From Butyriboletus loyo (Eukaryota > Basidiomycota > Agaricomycetes > Boletales > Boletaceae), in the NCBI GenBank assembly GCA_038093515.1, contig JBBPSI010000078.1, positions 43,739 to 107,738 on the forward strand: DNA of 64,000 bases. The letters are read 5' to 3'. The position numbers and the translations under genes were made by a program. The notes below the pieces were generated by a model. That model was not told where the DNA came from. It worked only from the letters and a program-made list of their open reading frames with translations, and did not search any database. Below, piece by piece: positions 10,532 through 21,522 of the stretch (positions are counted from its first letter, which is position 1; each line of letters begins with the position of its first letter).

Positions 10532-12461
10532 ATGGCATCGATGACAGTGCAGCATTTACTGTCAAAGAGGGTCCTCGGCCGGATTTCATGTCAACGAAAA
10601 GCGCTCTGTCGAACGTTCGCGACCGAGGCAATTCAGGACAAAGACGTGGTGATCGTCGGGGGTGGACCGGTTGGCTTGGCTTTGGCGAGTGCACTGGGTG
10701 AAGTCCGGTCAGTCTGAGTCTGGGGTTTCATGTGCTCATTGAATGATAGGATCAAATCCACTCGTGCGCGAATCCGTCAAGGTCGCTCTCATCGATGCCG
10801 GGGACCTGTCCAAAATTCGCGACTGGTCACTTCCTGCCGACACATTCTCGAACCGCGTTAGTTCGATCACGAATACTTCGAGAACCTTTCTAGAGGGTGA
10901 GCATTTATTTCGTGATGAGAAATTCTTCGTATCAACTTCATGCAGGCATTGGTGCATGGGCACATGTGGATAATTCTCGCACCAGCCCCATACAAGAGTT
11001 GCAGGTAATCCGAGTCTAATTGCGCTCACGACAAGTTGATATGACTGTAATGTAGGTTTGGGATGGCGTCTCCGATGCACGCATCGTTTTTGATGCTGCA
11101 GAACTTCCTTCTGCATCCGGCGCTGCTGAACCCAGCGAGATGGCAAGACTAACAGAGAACCTGAACTTGCAACGCGCCTTTCTTCGCCACCTCGAACAGT
11201 TGGAAGTCGTCCATTTGTTGCAAAAAGTCAAGGTCGAGTCTATCCAACCCGAGGTCGAGGGTAATGGCTGGCCTTTGGTCCACTTGTCTGATGGCACGAC
11301 AATTCGTGCAAGATTGCTTGTAAGTCGCCACCTGATATGTAATCCGTCAAGACGTAGACTACCTTCGAGGTAGGTGCAGATGGATTCAACTCGCCTGTCC
11401 GCTCGTATGCAGGAATTTCTTCCTATGGATGGTCATACGACACGCAAGCTATAGTTGCTACGCTCAACCATGCACCGCGAGGTGCATTCGAAAAACCCAA
11501 TCTTACAGCATACCAAAGGTTCCTTCCGACTGGCCCCATTGCCTTCCTACCCCTCTCTCCAACAGTTTCTTCTTTAGTTTGGTCGACCAGACCACGCCAT
11601 GCAGCAGCGTTATGCAAATCGGACCCGGTTGTACTGGCCCGTATGATCAACGCTGCATTCCGCCTACCAGACGTGTCGATCCGGTATCTCCATGAACGTA
11701 TTCTGGAGGCAGATGCTGCAGGCAAGAACCTTTCGCACGATGCGATAAGTGATGAAATTGCGTTCAGAGAGAGATCCCACAGCATCTCAAAGTACTCTGC
11801 TTACGCCTCTGTGACGTCCGCCCTCTCAGGTGGTATTCCCCCAAATAATGCAGATTCCGTCCCACCTCTCGTCACTTCAATTCAAGCTGGTACGATTGCT
11901 AGTTTTCCACTTAGATACAATCACGCAGAAGCGTACTTGGGCGAGGGAGCCGGGAGCCGTACCGTCCTTGTAGGGGATGCAGCACATACCATCCATCCCC
12001 TCGCAGGACAAGGACTTAACCTCGGTTTGGGCGACGTCGAATGTCTTGCTCGCTGTATCGGTCAGACACTGAGGCATGGTGGAGATATAGGTCAGTAGGG
12101 TCCAGATTACCTTTCTAATGCCCTCCCAGAGACTGAAGTTGAACTTGTTCAAGGATCTTACACGGCACTCCTTCCCTACACAAGCGAGCGGTACTTTGCA
12201 AACCACAAGGTCATGACTGCGGTGGACAAACTTCACAAGTTCTACTCGTCGACGCTCGAACCGATCGTCTGGGCACGTTCGGTGGGCCTGGAGGTGTTGA
12301 ATGAGCTGGATTCCGTCAAGGCTGCGCTTATGATGGATGTTGGAGGAGGCCGATCCACGGGGTCTGGATGGGAGTGGAATTTGCTTGCGCGGGGTGTGGA
12401 GGGACTTGCTACTGGGTTGAGTGCTGCGAGGATGTTGAGAGAAAGGATCGGGAGTAGATAA
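10532..12461 (+). CDS. COQ6: Ubiquinone biosynthesis monooxygenase COQ6, mitochondrial
   Basis: Six exons (10532-10697, 10750-10896, 10946-11004, 11056-11319, 11370-12090, 12130-12461) give 562 residues. A basic N-terminus precedes the FAD-binding Rossmann motif DVVIVGGGPVGLALASALG. Other UbiH/COQ6 marks are the LLVGADGFNSPVR segment and the second FAD motif VLVGDAAHTIHPLAGQGLNL. This flavoprotein hydroxylates the C5 position of the quinone ring in coenzyme Q synthesis, as part of the inner-membrane CoQ synthome. The protein is longer than the yeast one (479). The last intron (12091-12129) is only 39 nt. The stop is 125 bp from the LIG4 start on the same strand. Confidence 0.94.
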
Positions 12462-12586
12462 TGCCACGCAGGCTGGTCAACTCGATAGGGGTGAAGGTAA
12501 ACCAATATAAACAGCGCGTACATTCATTCCTTGGTCATTCTCATAGGTGGAGAACGACCAGAGCCCAAGTAGCGGAATTCATTAAA

Positions 12587-15500
12587 ATGCAGCCAACACC
12601 AGCGCCATCTTCTCCTCCACGTTCGCCTGAACCAGTGACTCAAGAGACAGTATATCCAGCACCACCTCAGAACAGAGGCAGCGCCCCTTTTTCAGTCCTT
12701 GGAGGCCTTTTTACCAAACTATCCACCGAACGCAAGCCGGAGCGTCGAAGGCGTCTTCTTAATGCATGGTTCAATGTATGTTGCTGATTTAACTATCTCA
12801 CATCAAGTCCAACTCTTGTGACATAGCATTGGAGGGAGCAAGTCGGTCACGACCTTTACCCCGTGCTCCGCCTCCTCCTTCCTCAGGTATATTTTCCAAA
12901 TATGTACGGATAGAAGGTAAATCTCAAAGCATATTCCAGAAAGATCGTGAGCGTGCAGTGTATGGTCTGAAGGAGAAGAACCTCGCCAAAACCTATATCA
13001 AGCTCATCCCACTCGGGACGAAAGACCCAGATGCAATTCGGCTCCTTAACTGGAAGAGACCCTCAGCAAGACATGTCTGTATCTCTGAGTCTGTGGTGGA
13101 TTTCATCTGAGATTTGTTTCAGTCGGGATCCGGTGATTTCTCCACTGTGCTTTACGAAGTCGTGAGCAAGCGCTCCTCGGTAGTCGACGGATCGTTGTCT
13201 GTTGACGATCTGAACGGCATCCTTGATGAACTATCTCAGAACATGGGGAAACAGTACGCGTGTGTTCAGCCCCAAGAGCAGTCCATTGATGTTTGCATGT
13301 AGAGACATACAGTCCAAAGTTCTTCAACGCGTGTACAATCGTACCACCGCAGAAGAACAGAGATGGATCGTACGCATCGTGCTCAAAGGTACATTGTTTT
13401 CTTCAAAGACATCCCTTAGTGACAATGTGGTCCCAGATATGGTCATATCAGTCAAGGAGACGACTGTGTTCTCTGTATTTCACCCGGACGCCGAGGATTT
13501 ATTTAACACATGCTCAGATCTGAAGAAGGTGGCCTGGGAGCTGTCGGATCCAACACGCAGGCTCAAGCCAGAGGTACAATTGATATCAGGCTCGTCTGGG
13601 AGCAGGGCTCATGTAGTAACAGGACAAAGCCATCCAGTTGTTCCGTGCATTCGCCCCTATGCTTTGCAAGCGACCGAAACACAAAATCGAAGAATCTGTC
13701 AAGGATATGCAGGGTCGTACATTCGTCATAGAAGAAAAACTGGATGGGGAGCGCATGCAACTACACAAGCGTGGTAATGAGTATTTCTACTGTTCGAGGT
13801 GAAAGTCTAGACACTCATTCAGTCTATTTCTTACATTCACTGTAGAAAAGGAAAAGACTACACGTACCTTTATGGAAACCACGTCGGGGTAGGTAGCCTG
13901 ACACCGCATATCGACGCAGCGTTTGATGATCGAGTTGAAGAGTACGTGTTTGTAACGGCAAATTATCGAGTACTCATTGCATTCACAGAATCATACTGGA
14001 CGGCGAAATGCTGGTATGGGATCCAGTGTCAGAACGTAATCTGCCGTTCGGAACCTTGAAGACTGCTGCGCTTGGTGCGGACTTGATACACCCCTCCTTG
14101 GAAATAACCTTATACCTCATATCTAGACAAGTCCAAAGTCGAGCACCATCCTAGACCATGTTGTAGGTGGTTTGATTTCGAGCTTGATGGAGTTCCACAT
14201 TCCCTACTTTTCAGTCAAAGTGTTCGATTTACTATACCTCAATGGCATGTCTCTTCACAAGAAGTCTCTCAAGTTCCGAAAACGAAATCTACGCGCTTGC
14301 ATCCAAGAAGTCCCAGGGCGGATGCAGTTCACGGCTGAATTTGAAGGTAGAACTGCCAAGGATGTAAGGCAGAGGATGGACGAAATCATGGCGACGAGAG
14401 GAGAAGGCCTCATTCTCAAGCACCCGGACTCAGAATATATTCTCAATGGGCGTACCAAGGACTGGATCAAGGTGAAACCAGAGTACATGGTATACCCTCT
14501 CCCCTTATTATTTTTCGCGCGCCGCTCATTTCTCTTTGGGCAGGATGACTTGGGAGAAACTGTTGATGTACTAGTTGTTGGTAAGCCCTACGTGCTCCAT
14601 ATAGCTTAAACATGACGAAGGAGTGTACAGCGGGGGATTATGGAACCGGAAAGCGATCAGGTGGTGTATCTACTCTGATATGTGCCGTGCTCGACGATCG
14701 ACATGCAGAAGACGGCGAGCCAAGGTCAGGGATTCCCGTTGCTGGTCACCATTTCCTTCAGGTACCAACCTACCTTCCAGATACAGCTCCTTTGTACGTA
14801 TTGGCACAGGTCTAAGCTTCGCGGACTATGCGTGGATACGCCAAAAGCCTTGGAAAGAATGGGATGCTAAAAATCCACCGGAGTTCTTGCAGACTGCAAA
14901 GCGCAGTCACGAAGATAAGGGCGATGTTTACATTGAACCTGCAGAGTATGTTTCTAACCCTACGCGCTTTACTGTCTGACGTGCGGGTAGTTCCTTTATA
15001 CTGAGAGTAAAGGCGGCTGAGATAACTAACTCTGGTGAATTGAGATCGACTTGTCGCCTTTGTGTTGGTCGTGGAATTAACCTACCTGCAGATCAGTACC
15101 ACCTTGGTCTGACGATGCGTTTCCCTCGGGCTCTGTCAATTCGAGACGACCTTGCGGTGGAGGATTGCATGACTGCATCAGGTTTGTTCTCAAAATTTGT
15201 GTTATATTTGCCATTGAACTTAATTACGTTAGCTGTTCTGGAGACTATGCGCGTAGAGCGCAAGAGGAAGATGGAGAAAGATGCAAGGTACGCACTTGTC
15301 GCATTACATTGCCTGATAGTTATCACGTTGGTCACAGTTTCGACGATCGAAAGAAAAAAAGAAAAACGACGGCAAAGAAGGTTGACCATGGATCCTTTTG
15401 CAATGTTCACTTATAAACTCTCTTCGTAGCCGATGATCTTACCGCAATATCAAGGTCCAAGTGCTAATTCGGTCGAAGTCGAGTCGGATTTGTTTGAAGG

Positions 15501-17046
15501 CATGAAGTTCAGTGAGTGAATATCGTACTCGCGGTCAACAATCCAAGTCTGAGATATTCGATAGTGGTGTCCGCAGATCCGAAGTCAAAGACTGGTGAAC
15601 AGGACAGAGAAGAATTGATGAAATTGTACGAGTCACATCAGTAGTTTTGGCGATTTACTCATTCGTAGTAGGATCTACGCAAATGGGGGAAGTTGTGTCC
15701 AAGTTGTGATGTCTCAAGAGCCCGTAATAGTCGTTTACGGCGGCAATATGATGCGTATGTCGTTGATATTTCAGAATTGGCGTCATACTGACGGATGCCT
15801 ACCAGCGTACGACATCAAGTTGTTGGTCAATAAAGGCAAAGTTGATATCGTTCTGCCTCGATGGGTCTTGGACTGCGTCGCGAGGGATGAACTTGTTCCC
15901 TTGAGGAAGAGGTACATTATCGAAGAGACTTTGACTCAGGTCCGGAAGTTCACCAATTTCACAGATACTTTTTCCATCCGTCGGACGACCGACGGAACAC
16001 TGCTGAATACAACGAACCTGATAGCGAAGACGATGAAGAAATGGGCGGTGAACCGCAGCAGCCATCCCGGGAGCAAGATGCTAGCCTGAAGATCACTACT
16101 ACTCCAGAGGGTATCGAAGCCAAGGTAGAGCCTGCAGAAGATGTGGATCCGGCTCTCGCGGACTGGTTGAGTGTGGATGCCAGGCAGGCAGATGCTGAGG
16201 ATAGCGCGACAGAACCGGAGAGTGACGTCGATTCTTTGAATGATGACGTTGGTAAAGATACCGACGAATGGATAGAGCTGGAACTAAGCGGTAGCGAGAC
16301 CTTTGATTCATTCCAAGTTTTGGTAAGCCCTCCCACGTCTACCTCCGAAGGGAGTGGTTCACATGTCTTCATCGAGTAGTCGCTATCCGAAGAGAAAGCC
16401 CACACACAAGTGAGCCTTGTTACCTGTTCTCTGATTTCGTTGTTGACAATGAGTTGCCCAAGGATGTCGTTATGGGCGAAGCTTCGGGGCATGAATATGA
16501 CACCACTTTGATATTTAAGCATTTGTAAGTACAGTATGGCCCCCGTTTCGGTTGCCTGGCTCACCAGATGTATCCCTTTTATAGGTGCTTCTACATCGAT
16601 TCTCCAGATAATGCACGCAAGAATGAGATGGTCGTAAATACGAAATATGAGAAAGAGATATCCGATCAGTGGGTTTCATCTATCTTCTGCCAGAATGAAT
16701 GGGAGCTCATGCGGACTCGAGTCTCGTCAAAGTTTCCCGGGCGATTGAAGAGAACGGAGGGAAGACTGTGGAGCTCGGCAATGCCAAGCTAACTCACGTT
16801 GTTCTTGACAAACGGGACATATCTCGCAGGATAACTCTTATGCAACTTACCTCGGAGTAAGGTGGCATCTTCTGCAGGTCGCCCAAACTGACATTGTCAT
16901 AGGCCTAAACGGCGTCGGCTTGTCATATCGGACTATATTCAAGCATGTTTAGATGAAGAGACTTTACTGGACGAGGAGGGTATGTCACCTCCACACGTTT
17001 CCACGTGCGAGGTCTCACGATCCTCATATCAGAATTCGTACCTTGA
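12587..17046 (+). CDS. LIG4: DNA ligase IV (non-homologous end joining)
   Basis: Twenty-nine exons join in one frame to 1,008 residues, the usual length. The DNA-binding domain (about 20-240) contains LKEKNLAKTYIKLIPLG. The nucleotidyltransferase domain has the adenylation motif EEKLDGERMQLHKRG (Lys about 285), ILDGEML, FKVFDLLYLNG, TRGEGLILKHPDSEY and the DWIKVKPEYM motif. The OB-fold has RFPRAL. Two BRCT domains follow: one after KFMV with YGGNMMPYDIKLLV, the second ending KRRRLVISDYIQACLDE. The XRCC4/LIF1-binding linker lies between them. The acidic Ser-rich stretch in exon 23 is probably an extended inter-BRCT linker. The enzyme seals double-strand breaks in NHEJ. Exons of 14-60 nt are common and I see no disabling change. 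Confidence 0.95.
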
Positions 17047-17525
17047 CCCAATCAGTGATTACGCTCTTCTGTTCGTTCATGTCAATTGTTGATGGGTGCC
17101 TGGGAGTTTGTCGCTGACTGCCTGGAATAATGTACGGATGTAGCTATTGTCTCAACACCGATCAGTATTCATTGAATCGTTCATCCCAACTCTTGATCCC
17201 GCGCAGTAGATAACCGGGTCGCACGCTTCCGGTCCGGGTGGATACCGGCACCCGTCGCTAAAGAACCTGAACCCTTGCATTCAAAACCATGGGAAGGCTT
17301 GACCATTCTTTCTCAATCCAAAGCCTTTTCTTCGGTGCCTTTGGCGCTCGCACTCCACAGTTTGGTTGTTTTGCGTTTACGGTGTATGATGTCGAATCAA
17401 AGGTAGTCGTCCTGTCTTTAGATAATTCAGGATCTCGTTATTTCTGACTCTTCAAGCCTCACGTTTCAGCCGTAGAAACCAGATCAAAGTGTCCAGATAG
17501 CCGGGTGATGTGAATTAGTATAAAG
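17047..17525. other. Intergenic region LIG4 to 7-TM gene
   Basis: Nothing coding is visible in these 479 bp. They hold the LIG4 3' end and the promoter of the next gene. Confidence 0.5.
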
Positions 17526-19079
17526 ATGTCCGCTCGCGAGAAGGAAATTGATGCGTATTTCCCCAACTCGCCTGCCCATCGCCTCCTTATGAACGAGGGA
17601 AACGGTATCCGTCTCGACACGGCGGCGATCGTGTCCACCGCACTAGAGGGCACTGTGTATGGTGAGTCAAAACGAAACATCGTTAGTGCACGAAGGTGAT
17701 GCGATATCTGCAGGGTTTTCGATCATGATGTTCATTGGGACGGTGTGGGCTCAAACGCGTAGACGAACGCATGATGTCGTCAGTAGAAGGATGGTCGTGG
17801 TCGCATGTTTGATGCTCCTGCTGAGCACGGCGGTACGCACGGATATCTGTATCACCTGTCGTGTTTCAGGGAGCTAACTTGCGAGCAGCATATGATCATC
17901 GATATCATCCGAACTTACGAGGGTCTAGTACAGTACCGGGACGTCCATGAGCCTGATGGCCCCATAGACTTTTTCTCTGACGTCTCCCAATGGAGTTTCG
18001 TATCCAAGAATCTGATATACGTGCTACAGACGCTGGTTGGAGATGGGGTGGTGGTGAGACATCACGTTCGACCGCCATGAATCACCGATTCATACCAACA
18101 TCCTGTTCAGATTTATCGTTGCTACATCGTCTGGCGGTCGTGGTGGATGGTCATCTTTCCCATCATATTATGGGCTTCTGTTGCAGGTAGGCAAATCACC
18201 CATACATGCATCCGTGATCCTCATGCAACGACGGAATGGCAAGCGACTGGGGTAGGGAGTGTATACTTTGACTCCCAGGCGAGTGTGGCCAAAGAGAACG
18301 TGTTCGCGCCGAGCACAGGGTGTTGGATAACCGCATTCCTGGCCGACGCGCTCTTTACCAACCTCTTCTGCACACGTGAGAGATATCAATCTTCTCTGAG
18401 CGTTCCCACTGACGGCCCCGCCGCGCCCATTTATAGTTTTGCTTGCGTTCCGGATATGGAAGGTAGGAAGACGCGTGACGAGACTGTCATCGCATGGGAC
18501 CAGCGTGTTGTGGCCCATCTTACGGATCATACTCGATGCGGGGGTACTCTACTCGGTCTCGCTCCTGACAATGCTCTTGTGCTTCGTGACTCGCAATCGG
18601 GGACACTATGTGATGCTCGATGTGGTGCGTCCATAACTAACACGGTTTGGTGCGGTCCTCTGGCTCACCGCCATTCTGTGCCCCTCAAATGATCTGACTC
18701 ATCGATACCGGTCCGTTCCTCTTTTTATCGCGCCTTGTCCGCGGCCACCGAGTAGTCAGTGCCCGTCATATCCATCACGTTCTACATGGTGATTTTCCGT
18801 ATCACGCTCTCGAAATCGACTTCCCAGGCCATCGCGTATCCGCCTTTGAGTGGGTCTGGCCGTCTCACGCTCTCCCGCGTGTCACGCCCTAACAGGGAAC
18901 GTGACCACCGAACGAGACGCGTGGAAGTGCGCATTACACGGTTGACGGAGACGAACGAACTCGAGGAGTCTAGGAGTGGCAGCAGGGAGCCGAATAAAGA
19001 TGGGAAAACAGAAGGGGGGATCGAGCCTGCGGTGAAGGTCCACACGTCCAGGGACCGGGATAGCTTTGCTTCAGTGTGA
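17526..19079 (+). CDS. Orphan 7-transmembrane protein of a mushroom-type family
   Basis: Seven exons (17526-17661, 17714-17832, 17889-18053, 18111-18186, 18244-18375, 18437-18624, 18756-19079) join to 379 residues. Hydrophobic segments are visible in order: GFSIMMFIGTVW, VVACLMLLLSTAHMIIDII, a stretch ending LQTLVGDGVVIYRCYIVW, MVIFPIILWASVA, ITAFLADALFTNLFCTLLLA, LRIILDAGVLYSVSLLTMLL and VPVISITFYMVIFRITL. The C-terminal ~80 residues are charged and cytosol-like. The IYRCYxVW and FRIW motifs recur in a large, uncharacterised Agaricomycete family that I recognise only by pattern; no function is known to me. A receptor or sensor role would be guesswork. The last intron (131 nt) is longer than the others. 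Confidence 0.75.
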
Positions 19080-20490
19080 TGTGTATGCGTGCGTGAGTGC
19101 TAGTGACGGGCTATGGGGGGGGGGCTTTTTGCGGCCCGCCCTTGTACAATGATTCACTCGTTCCAGGCTGATGCTTCTGGAAGTGGTAAAGATGTTAAGA
19201 AGCCGGTGCACTGGCTATAGTACAAAACATGGCTGAGGCGGCCTTCATAATCGGACTCCTCATGCAAGCCGATCTGGTCGCATTCCGTCAGTGCCTTTTT
19301 GTTGACCACCGTGCAGTAGGTAGCGCGTGGTAGGTGGCTGACATACACTTCATCTCATCCCGGTATCTGCGTAGCGCTTGAACGCTACATTTCCGTGTCT
19401 TGCATGGCAGGTGCATGCGGCTCTCCGGTCTCCCAATACATTGCCTGATATCGAAGTGCCAAGCCCGTTTTATTTAATATTGCACGCGTTTACATCACGA
19501 GTCTGAGACGGTCGTGGAGGGAGGGGTTAGGAGGGAGAAGGCACGACGAGACTCGGTACTCGTCCGTCTCTTTGTGCATGAGATATTACAGCGTCCCATC
19601 TCGATATACACGACGAGGTGCCGTGAAGTCCTGTGACTGTGCGTTGATCGAATGGCTCAAGCTCAAAGTTCAGAACGTTCGATGTTCGGTGTACGTGCCA
19701 CTCCGATGAATGGAAGGGGGTTGGGTTGTTTACATAAGGGGGCCCGGGCACTGTCTAAGCGATAACGTTAAAATGTGGTCTGGATGCAGATGGCATCGGG
19801 TTCCTTGCTCGAGGCGTTGTGAAAGCGACGCAACTCGAAACGCGTTGCCGCGAACTACGGTCCTCCCCCTCCTTCCGTTCGAGGCGACGTATTCTCAAAA
19901 GTGTTTCTAAATACGACCCTCGGGCTGGAGAGCACCCCGTCACGGTTCGGATAGCCTCCGGAGGTGAACTACTATACCATGCGAACATGACGACGAACGA
20001 GGCAGAATGTTGCCGATTTTCAGAGCTGAGGTGGACCTGACACACTCACTTGTCGCTATGGTGTATACTGAATACAACCAGAGTCTGGAGCACAGGAGCA
20101 TCTGCGAAAGGAATGATTGGCGGTCGCATTTACAGCCCATTGCAGAACAATATCGCTTGGGCGGTGTCCAACCTTTGCCTAGAGAGATGATGTTTGGTGC
20201 GCACTGCTCGGTAGATGATCCTGTTAATAAATATAGCTCGTTGAATGTCAAAATCACGCAACGGGCATGCACATCTGGCGAGCAAACAATACAGCTGGAA
20301 GTGAACGCCGGTGGTGCATCCAATCGATACAGTTCGTGGTGCTGAACGCACTGAAACTGACAAGGCGCTTGCGGGTGTTTTTGAACTTTTTTTTATCGTA
20401 TATGTATATGCATGCAGCTTCATACACACGGGCATGGTTCTTGGACGTGTCGATACCAACACACGTAAGTAATGGAGGAATACAAGTGGT
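19080..20490. other. Intergenic region, no gene recognised
   Basis: 1.4 kb downstream of the 7-TM gene and of the eL33 stop codon. It has a G10 run near 19110-19120 and only short open frames without recognisable sequence. Confidence 0.5.
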
Positions 20491-21139
20491 TTAAATGCTC
20501 GAGGGGTAGAGCATCTGGGAGGGTTTGTGACACGTTCAACCACCGAGTCAGAGAGAAAAGAGGTGAAACGTACGATGCGTACGCTCGCACCGAATGCGCG
20601 CGGAGGGAGGTTGGATCTGAATTTTGACTTGACAACGCCAGAGTTACCGTGTGGGCGGGTGACACGGCTAGGTGTGGATCGAATAGAATGAGCTAAACCA
20701 GAGAGGCCAAGCAGTCAGAGACAGCCTACCCCCAGATCACACGAATCTTGGATCCTTGAATTTCGCGACTGGCTTTGTAGACGTAGGCCACACGCTACAA
20801 TGGCAGGGATGTATGAAGAAGGGTGCGATGGGGAGAGGAGATAGCAAACCTTGCCAAGGTAGAATTGGGCGTCTTCTTTGTTGGCGACACCTTCTATTTG
20901 GATGAGCGAGGTGTTTGGACTGGAGTTGCGCTTGGCACGCTTGTGCCCGAGGACGCGGCCCTTGGTGTAGAGTCTGAAGGACAAGGCATAAGTCAGCGGG
21001 GGGACGTGGGGAAGACAGGGATGAAGTAGGGAGGCACATCCAACCGAGCGGCGCCGCATCCACCGCACGGAAGGCCAACGGATGGTGTTTTTGTGGTCTT
21101 TGATTGGATTGACGTGGAAACTGACCTTGTTGAACCCAT
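20491..21139 (-). CDS. RPL33: 60S ribosomal protein eL33 (L35Ae / yeast Rpl33)
   Basis: Five exons on the minus strand (21139-21126, 20973-20850, 20794-20730, 20667-20574, 20514-20491) give 106 residues. The sequence runs [39 protein letters not shown], then [16 protein letters not shown], and it closes with [18 protein letters not shown] and VRIMLYPSSI, all diagnostic of eL33. The first coding exon is only 14 nt, and intron 1 (152 nt) is the longest. The protein sits on the large subunit and contacts 25S rRNA. Divergent from ARG7 across 383 bp. Confidence 0.95.
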
Positions 21140-21522
21140 TTTTTGTCTTGAGGAAGAGAGGGGGTCGCTGTCGGTCGTGTTCTGGAGACGGAGGGGCGAG
21201 GATGGCGGGTGGACGTGACACCGTCACGGGGATGACATGCGTGACATTGTGTCACAGTATAAGAGGTGGTGCGCCAGTTTGGTTTGAACTGACCATCGAT
21301 GCAGTTAACGATGAGCTGCACTCTGCGCCGTTTGCAAGCAGCGTCGTTGGAGTAACGGAGCGATGGAAGAAAAACAGTGTCGATCACCCGACCAATTTCT
21401 GTCTGGCAGTCGCAGCACTGTCGGAATGGCAAGGGTCGAGCCATATTTGCTGCATCAATAGAGCGGATTTTGCTGTAGCATAGTACATAAAACGATTTGG
21501 CGAGCAGGTCTCGCAAGCAAGC
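21140..21522. promoter_or_regulatory. Divergent promoter between eL33 (-) and ornithine acetyltransferase (+)
   Basis: A 383-bp gap between start codons, pairing a ribosomal-protein gene with an amino-acid biosynthesis gene. Several overlapping open frames here are translations of promoter DNA and not genes. Confidence 0.5.

Noticed and set aside
20974..21125. snoRNA in the first intron of eL33
   Set aside because: A CTGA (possible D box) is present but no proper C box or flanking stem could be matched.
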